Of a stretch of DNA of 34,631 nt, positions 29,280 through 34,631 are shown one piece after another. The stretch comes from Porticoccus sp. GTDB lineage: Bacteria; Pseudomonadota; Gammaproteobacteria; Pseudomonadales; Porticoccaceae. Both the position numbers and the translations under genes were made by a program. Within the stretch, counting starts at the first letter, position 1. The number at the start of each line of letters is the position of its first letter. The stretch lies in NCBI GenBank assembly GCA_018066715.1, contig JAGPWA010000131.1, positions 1-34,631 on the forward strand. The letters are read 5' to 3'. Under the pieces are notes generated by a model. That model worked only from the letters and a program-made list of their open reading frames with translations, did not search any database and was not told the origin of the DNA.

Positions 29280-30839
29280 ATGAGTGAACCAAAAAAACCG
29301 CTACTCCTGCTTGTGCTGGATGGTTACGGACATAGTGACAATACTGAGCATAACGCTATTTATACCGCCAATACCCCAACGTTGGATGGTCTATGGAAAA
29401 CCCGCCCTCGAACCCTCATTAGCACCTCGGGGTTGCCAGTAGGCCTACCCGAAGGCCAAATGGGTAATAGTGAAGTGGGGCATATAACACTGGGGGCAGG
29501 CCGGGTGATCTACCAGAGCTTCACCCGAATAAACAAAGCCGTGAGTGATGGCGATTTTTTCACCAACCCCACCTACACCCATGCCATCGACAAGGCCGTA
29601 GAAGCGAACAAGGCCGTGCATATTCTTGGTCTACTATCCTCTGGCGGCGTCCACAGCCACGAAGACCATATTAACGCCATGGTAAACATGGCCGCTCAGC
29701 GCGGCGCCACAAAGGTGTACGTACATGCCTTTTTGGATGGACGAGACACCCCACCTCGAAGTGCTGAAGACTCCCTAAGAAACACCTCAACAATACTGTC
29801 GGAACTAGGCGTTGGCAGAATCGCAAGTATCTGTGGTCGCTTCTACGCCATGGATAGAGATCAACGCTGGGATCGAGTGACTGCCGCCTACAATATGCTA
29901 ACCCTTGGAGAGACTGTGCATCGGTCTGCCGACCCCATTGCAGGGTTACACGCTGGCTATGACCGGGATGAGAATGACGAATTTGTCCTACCCACGCTTA
30001 TTTGTGGAGAGGGTGAGCACCCCGCCACCATCCAAGATGGAGATACTGTTCTCTACATGAACTTCCGGCCCGACCGAGCAAGACAGCTCACCCGCGCCTT
30101 CGTAGATAACGATTTCTCTGGCTTTGACCGTACAGCCCGACCCTCACTGGCAGACTTTGTCATGACCACAGAGTATGCAGCTGACATTCATACCAGCTGT
30201 GCTTTCCCTCCGGAAAACCTCAGTAACTCATTCGGTGAATACCTGAGCAAGCTAGGCAAGACCCAGTTACGAATTGCTGAAACTGAAAAATATGCTCACG
30301 TCACATTCTTTTTCAGCGGCGGCCAAGAAGCCCTTTTCAAAGGAGAGGATCGAATACTCATCCCATCCCCTAAAGTCGCCACCTATGACCTTCAACCAGA
30401 GATGAGCGCCTACGAACTGACCGACAAACTCATTGCGGCCATTGAAAGCCAACAGTACGACGCCATTATTTGCAATTATGCTAACTGCGACCAAGTTGGG
30501 CACAGTGGTATTTTTGATGCCGCCGTCAAGGCAGTTGAAGTTGTCGATGCCTGTGTCACCAAGGTGCTCACTGCTCTCGATAAAGCCGACGGCGAATGTC
30601 TCATCACTGCAGACCACGGCAACGTAGAACAGATGTTTGATGAAGGCTCGGGCCAAGCTCACACCCAGCACACCACCTTACCCGTGCCACTCATTTACGC
30701 AGGCCATAAGAACCTAACACTCACCAATGGTGGATCTTTGGCTGATGTGGCCCCCAGTATGTTGATGTTAATGGGTTTACCACAACCGCCTGAAATGACG
30801 GGCCATTCTCTGATCACCATCAACAGCCCAACTGATTAG
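29280..30839 (+). CDS. gpmI: 2,3-bisphosphoglycerate-independent phosphoglycerate mutase
   Basis: '[27 protein letters not shown]', '[19 protein letters not shown]', '[14 protein letters not shown]', '[14 protein letters not shown]', 'ADHGNVEQM'. Start at 29280 ([10 protein letters not shown]) or 29250. Confidence 0.97.
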   Translation: MSEPKKPLLLLVLDGYGHSDNTEHNAIYTANTPTLDGLWKTRPRTLISTSGLPVGLPEGQMGNSEVGHITLGAGRVIYQSFTRINKAVSDGDFFTNPTYTHAIDKAVEANKAVHILGLLSSGGVHSHEDHINAMVNMAAQRGATKVYVHAFLDGRDTPPRSAEDSLRNTSTILSELGVGRIASICGRFYAMDRDQRWDRVTAAYNMLTLGETVHRSADPIAGLHAGYDRDENDEFVLPTLICGEGEHPATIQDGDTVLYMNFRPDRARQLTRAFVDNDFSGFDRTARPSLADFVMTTEYAADIHTSCAFPPENLSNSFGEYLSKLGKTQLRIAETEKYAHVTFFFSGGQEALFKGEDRILIPSPKVATYDLQPEMSAYELTDKLIAAIESQQYDAIICNYANCDQVGHSGIFDAAVKAVEVVDACVTKVLTALDKADGECLITADHGNVEQMFDEGSGQAHTQHTTLPVPLIYAGHKNLTLTNGGSLADVAPSMLMLMGLPQPPEMTGHSLITINSPTD

Positions 30840-30854
30840 ATACGATTGACAACA

Positions 30855-31997
30855 ATGTCTAAAACCCAGCTAGTCATTTCAGCAATACTGACTCTTTTGC
30901 TGGCATCACCCTCCCTGGCTGGGGAAAAAGAAGATCGTATCAAGCTAAAAACGATCAGTCAGGACATTGCCAAACTACAACAATCCATCAAAGGCAGTAG
31001 TAAACAACAGGATTCACTCAATAAGGCATTAAGAAAAGCAGAACTAGCCTCCGCAGGAATCAACCTAAAGATCAACTCGCTGGAAACAAAACTCAAGTCA
31101 CTGAATGCTGAACTCACCCAATTGCACCTCGAACAAACGACTCTTGAGGCATCTCGCAAGAGCCAGCAGGCCATGATTTCAAAACAGATTACCGCGGCCT
31201 ACCACCTCGGCAGTGAAGAACCTATCAAGCTGCTACTCAATCAAGAAAACCCTGACAGAATAAGCCGAACATTAAAATATTATGATTACTTCCTGCAGGC
31301 TCGAGGGAAAAAACTTAGCCACTATCGTGAAACCCTAACCTCACTCAATAAAGTTGAGGCCTCGATCTCAGACCACCAGCTAGCCCTATCCACAAACCGA
31401 GATGCCCTCAAACAAGAACACCAACAACTCACCGAACGACAACAGGCGCGTCGTGAAGTATTAGCCCAATTAAACAAGCAGCTCAGTGGGTCCAAGCAAA
31501 CACTCAACAAACTTAGCACGGAGCGCAGCAGGCTAGAAAGCGTACTAAAATCGCTTCAAAAAAGTATCGCCAAGTTATCTCTACCTAGCACAGAACAACC
31601 CTTTGCTGGCCAAAGGGGCCGGCTAGCATGGCCTGTTTCCGGTCGGCTCAGCAAGCATTTTGGGGCTAGCCGTAATGCCAGTATCACCTGGGATGGCTGG
31701 CTACTCAGGGCTAAAGAAGGTTCGGCCGTCAATACAATTCATCACGGCAGGGTGATATTTTCAAATTACCTACGTGGCCATGGGCTATTGATGATTATTG
31801 ATCACGGTGATGGCTATATGAGCCTGTATGCCCACAATCAGGTGCTACTCAAAGAAACCGGAGAGTGGGTACTGACAGGTGAAACCATCGCTAAAGTTGG
31901 CAATTCGGGTGGCCGAGAGGAGCACGCTCTATATTTTGAAATCCGCCATAATGGAAAACCCGCCAACCCCAAACGCTGGCTGAAGAAAAAAGGCTAA
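30855..31997 (+). CDS. envC: EnvC-like murein hydrolase activator (coiled coil + degenerate LytM/M23 domain)
   Basis: Signal peptide, long coiled coil, C-terminal LytM-like 'GRVIFSNYLRGHGLLMIIDHGDGYMSLYAHNQVLL...ALYFEIRHNGKPANPKRWL' with Zn ligands not conserved, as in EnvC. Confidence 0.9.
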   Translation: MSKTQLVISAILTLLLASPSLAGEKEDRIKLKTISQDIAKLQQSIKGSSKQQDSLNKALRKAELASAGINLKINSLETKLKSLNAELTQLHLEQTTLEASRKSQQAMISKQITAAYHLGSEEPIKLLLNQENPDRISRTLKYYDYFLQARGKKLSHYRETLTSLNKVEASISDHQLALSTNRDALKQEHQQLTERQQARREVLAQLNKQLSGSKQTLNKLSTERSRLESVLKSLQKSIAKLSLPSTEQPFAGQRGRLAWPVSGRLSKHFGASRNASITWDGWLLRAKEGSAVNTIHHGRVIFSNYLRGHGLLMIIDHGDGYMSLYAHNQVLLKETGEWVLTGETIAKVGNSGGREEHALYFEIRHNGKPANPKRWLKKKG

Positions 31998-32089
31998 CCG
32001 GCGAGGGAATAAAAACACCTCCGAATGAGGCACCTTTCCCTACAGCAGAGTCAAACGTACACTACTGGAACACGCACTAGGAAAAACCC

Positions 32090-33361
32090 ATGAAGCCATT
32101 CTTAAGATCACTGTTTGTGACATTGGTTGTTCTCTCATCAAACGCCAACACATTGGCTGAAGATATCACCGAGGGTGCACGCCTCCCACTCGAAGAATTA
32201 CGCCATTTCACTCAAGTGTTTGACCAAGTACGTCAAGCCTACGTGGAAGATGTGGATGATAAGGCCTTGCTTGAAATGTCAATTATAGGGCTACTCAGTA
32301 GCCTAGACCCACACTCTGCCTATCTTGATAAGGACGCCTACGGCGACTTGCAGGAACACACCAGCGGTGAGTTTGGTGGACTCGGCATTGAAGTGGCTAT
32401 GGAAGGCGGGTTTATTAAGGTCATCTCTCCCATTGACGACACACCGGCTAAACGGGCGGGGATACAATCGGGAGACCTAATTATCAAACTGGGCGACCAA
32501 CTGGTTCAAGGTATGAGTCTCAACGAGGCTATTGATATTATGCGTGGACCCAAGGGCTCCACACTAACGCTAACCGTGGCCAGAGAAAATGTTGACGGCC
32601 CCCTTGAGATTGATATCGTCCGCGACATCATCAAGGTTCACAGTGTTCGCAGCAAATTTCTTGAACCCGGCTTTGGCTATGTACGGATAGCACAGTTTCA
32701 AGAACATACTGGTCGAGAATTCCGTGAGGCACTCAACGATCTACTAAAGAAAGATAGTGACCTAAAAGGAGTGGTACTCGATCTGCGCAATAATCCAGGG
32801 GGTCTATTACATGCCTCGATAGACGTCACCGATGCCGTGCTTGATGGAGGCATGGTCGTCTACACAGAGGGCCGCCTACCCAGTTCAAACAACTCATTTC
32901 ACGCGACACCAGGAGATGTACTTAAAGGTCTTCCCATTGTCGTACTGATTAATGAAGGGTCTGCTTCCGCTGCAGAAATTGTGGCGGGTGCCATGCAAGA
33001 TCACAGCAGAGCGCTCTTACTCGGCACAGACAGTTTTGGTAAAGGATCTGTTCAAACAGTTATACCACTCGGTGATGGTCGAGGTATCAAGCTCACCACC
33101 GCTCGTTATTTCACACCCAACAAACGATCAATTCAGGCTGAGGGCATCAAACCCGACATCGTTGTAGAGCCCGCTGAGATCAAACTACTGAAATCCCATA
33201 AGCAGATCAAGGAAGCAAACCTGTCGGGTCATTTGAGCAATAATACAAACAGTAAAGTACACACTGAAAACAGTGCTACGCTGGAAGACAACCAGCTTTA
33301 TGAGGCACTTAATCTGCTGAAAGGCTTTGACATACTCAGCAAGCAAAACCAAAAACTATGA
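32090..33361 (+). CDS. ctpA: C-terminal processing peptidase (S41 family)
   Basis: PDZ 'GFIKVISPIDDTPAKRAGIQSGDLIIKLGD', 'LRNNPGGLL', catalytic 'INEGSASAAEIVAGAMQDHSRALLLGTDSFGKGSVQTV'. Confidence 0.94.
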   Translation: MKPFLRSLFVTLVVLSSNANTLAEDITEGARLPLEELRHFTQVFDQVRQAYVEDVDDKALLEMSIIGLLSSLDPHSAYLDKDAYGDLQEHTSGEFGGLGIEVAMEGGFIKVISPIDDTPAKRAGIQSGDLIIKLGDQLVQGMSLNEAIDIMRGPKGSTLTLTVARENVDGPLEIDIVRDIIKVHSVRSKFLEPGFGYVRIAQFQEHTGREFREALNDLLKKDSDLKGVVLDLRNNPGGLLHASIDVTDAVLDGGMVVYTEGRLPSSNNSFHATPGDVLKGLPIVVLINEGSASAAEIVAGAMQDHSRALLLGTDSFGKGSVQTVIPLGDGRGIKLTTARYFTPNKRSIQAEGIKPDIVVEPAEIKLLKSHKQIKEANLSGHLSNNTNSKVHTENSATLEDNQLYEALNLLKGFDILSKQNQKL

Positions 33362-33516
33362 TCTACGTCACAACGGAAGAGAGAACCCGTTGACTTTTCC
33401 GTAAATATTGTGCTGAATAAACAACAGGCGTTGAGGATAAGACGTACTGGAAGGTGCTTTGATCAGACCCTTCTAGGCTAATAAAAAAACAACTTATACT
33501 TGAGGCAAGAAGTGAA

Positions 33517-33750
33517 ATGAGTCTACTGAGACAAGAAGAAAATAGTGAGCGTAACCCTCCCATTAGGAGCGACCGCTATTTTAAATTACACAACTTCTGG
33601 TTTTTTGCCACCCGTGAAGGTGCTGCAGTTGGCCCGTTTGATTCTAAAGAAGGTGCAGTTAACGCTGTAGTAGATTTTATCGAGTTCGCTAAGAAGGCGG
33701 ATCCCGAAACATTGGAATTTTTTGTACCTGACATAAAGTACGCAGTTTAA
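33517..33750 (+). CDS. Small DUF6316-like protein of unknown function
   Basis: 77 aa; 'RSDRYFKLHNFWFFATREGAAVGPFDSKEGAVNAVVDFIEFA' resembles the DUF6316 pattern as I recall it; not checked against a database. Confidence 0.6.
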   Translation: MSLLRQEENSERNPPIRSDRYFKLHNFWFFATREGAAVGPFDSKEGAVNAVVDFIEFAKKADPETLEFFVPDIKYAV

Positions 33751-33758
33751 CCCCAAGC

Positions 33759-34529
33759 TTACCGTACCTCTACGCCACACTCCGCCATATAGGCCTTGGC
33801 TTCGGGTATGGTGTATTCACCGAAGTGAAAAATACTCGCTGCCAACACGGCATCAGCTTTACCTTCAACCACACCATCGACCAAATCCTGCAAGTTTCCA
33901 ACGCCGCCTGACGCAATAACAGGAACATCAACAGCATCACTAATAGCCCGTGTTAGCGGAAGATTAAAACCACTCTTGGTGCCATCGCGGTCCATACTGG
34001 TCAATAGAATTTCACCCGCACCATACTCCGCCATTTTAATAGCCCAGCCCACGGCATCAATACCGGTAGGGTTTCGACCTCCATGGGTGAAAATTTCCCA
34101 ATGCAAAGGCTCACCATCGACGCTGACCTGCTTCGCATCAATGGCCACCACAATACATTGGGAGCCAAATCGCTCCGCAGCAGCACGAACAAATTCAGGA
34201 TTTTTCACCGCTGCTGAATTGATACCCACCTTATCGGCACCCGCATTAAGTAATGCTCGTATATCGTCTAAAGTGCGCACACCACCCCCAACTGTCAGGG
34301 GAATAAATACTTCACTGGCCATTCGCTCCACGATATGAATCATGGTGTCCCGATCTTCATGGCTGGCGGTAATATCAAGAAAGGTAATTTCGTCAGCACC
34401 CTGCTCATCGTAACGCTTGGCCACCTCCACTGGGTCGCCTGCATCACGAATGTCCAGAAACTGCACACCTTTCACCACGCGCCCCTTGTCTACATCAAGG
34501 CAGGGAATAATTCGTTTGGCGAGCGTCAT
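33759..34529 (-). CDS. hisF: Imidazole glycerol phosphate synthase cyclase subunit
   Basis: '[23 protein letters not shown]', '[11 protein letters not shown]', '[29 protein letters not shown]', '[19 protein letters not shown]', 'VIASGGVG'. Confidence 0.98.
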   Translation of the reverse strand: MTLAKRIIPCLDVDKGRVVKGVQFLDIRDAGDPVEVAKRYDEQGADEITFLDITASHEDRDTMIHIVERMASEVFIPLTVGGGVRTLDDIRALLNAGADKVGINSAAVKNPEFVRAAAERFGSQCIVVAIDAKQVSVDGEPLHWEIFTHGGRNPTGIDAVGWAIKMAEYGAGEILLTSMDRDGTKSGFNLPLTRAISDAVDVPVIASGGVGNLQDLVDGVVEGKADAVLAASIFHFGEYTIPEAKAYMAECGVEVR

Positions 34530-34537
34530 AGGTAACC

Positions 34538-34631
34538 TTAACCTTTATCCTGATCATCAAATAGATGGCCCAATTTACCTGCCTTTGTCTCCAGGTAATT
34601 AACATTATGTGGGTTGCGGCCCGTTTGCAGG
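34538..34631 (-). CDS. ribA: GTP cyclohydrolase II, C-terminal end only (window edge)
   Basis: Reverse strand reads ...[30 protein letters not shown], the characteristic RibA C-terminus. Not in the ORF track because it is cut by the window. Confidence 0.8.
   Translation of the reverse strand, partial: LQTGRNPHNVNYLETKAGKLGHLFDDQDKG

Overview
The window is a dense, almost entirely conserved gammaproteobacterial housekeeping segment. I assign about 34 protein-coding genes and see no rRNA, tRNA, CRISPR array, transposase or phage module. In order it holds: zapG/yhcB-like (5' end cut), degS-like protease, (hisC, hisD, hisG, murA, ibaG, mlaC on -), a yrbG-type CaCA antiporter with kdsD-kdsC-lptC-lptA-lptB-rpoN-hpf-ptsN-rapZ-ptsO, mgtE, yjgA/darP, (pip on -), tag, (typA, thiI on -), glnA, a DUF4124 protein, ntrB-ntrC, (secB, grxC, rhodanese-like on -), gpmI, envC, ctpA, a small DUF6316-like protein, and (hisF, ribA C-terminus on -). 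I found no convincing new multi-gene system. The best signals outside the coding regions are regulatory. glnA and ntrBC each have a textbook sigma-54 -24/-12 promoter with an upstream NtrC-type palindrome, in the same window as rpoN, ptsN and ptsO. Other points worth a second look: mlaC without mlaFED or mlaB, hisF directly downstream of ribA, a CGYC glutaredoxin, a rhodanese-like protein with no cysteine, a perfect inverted repeat in the putative kdsD promoter with an 8-codon leader ORF overlapping the kdsD start, and a motif shared upstream of mlaC and typA.
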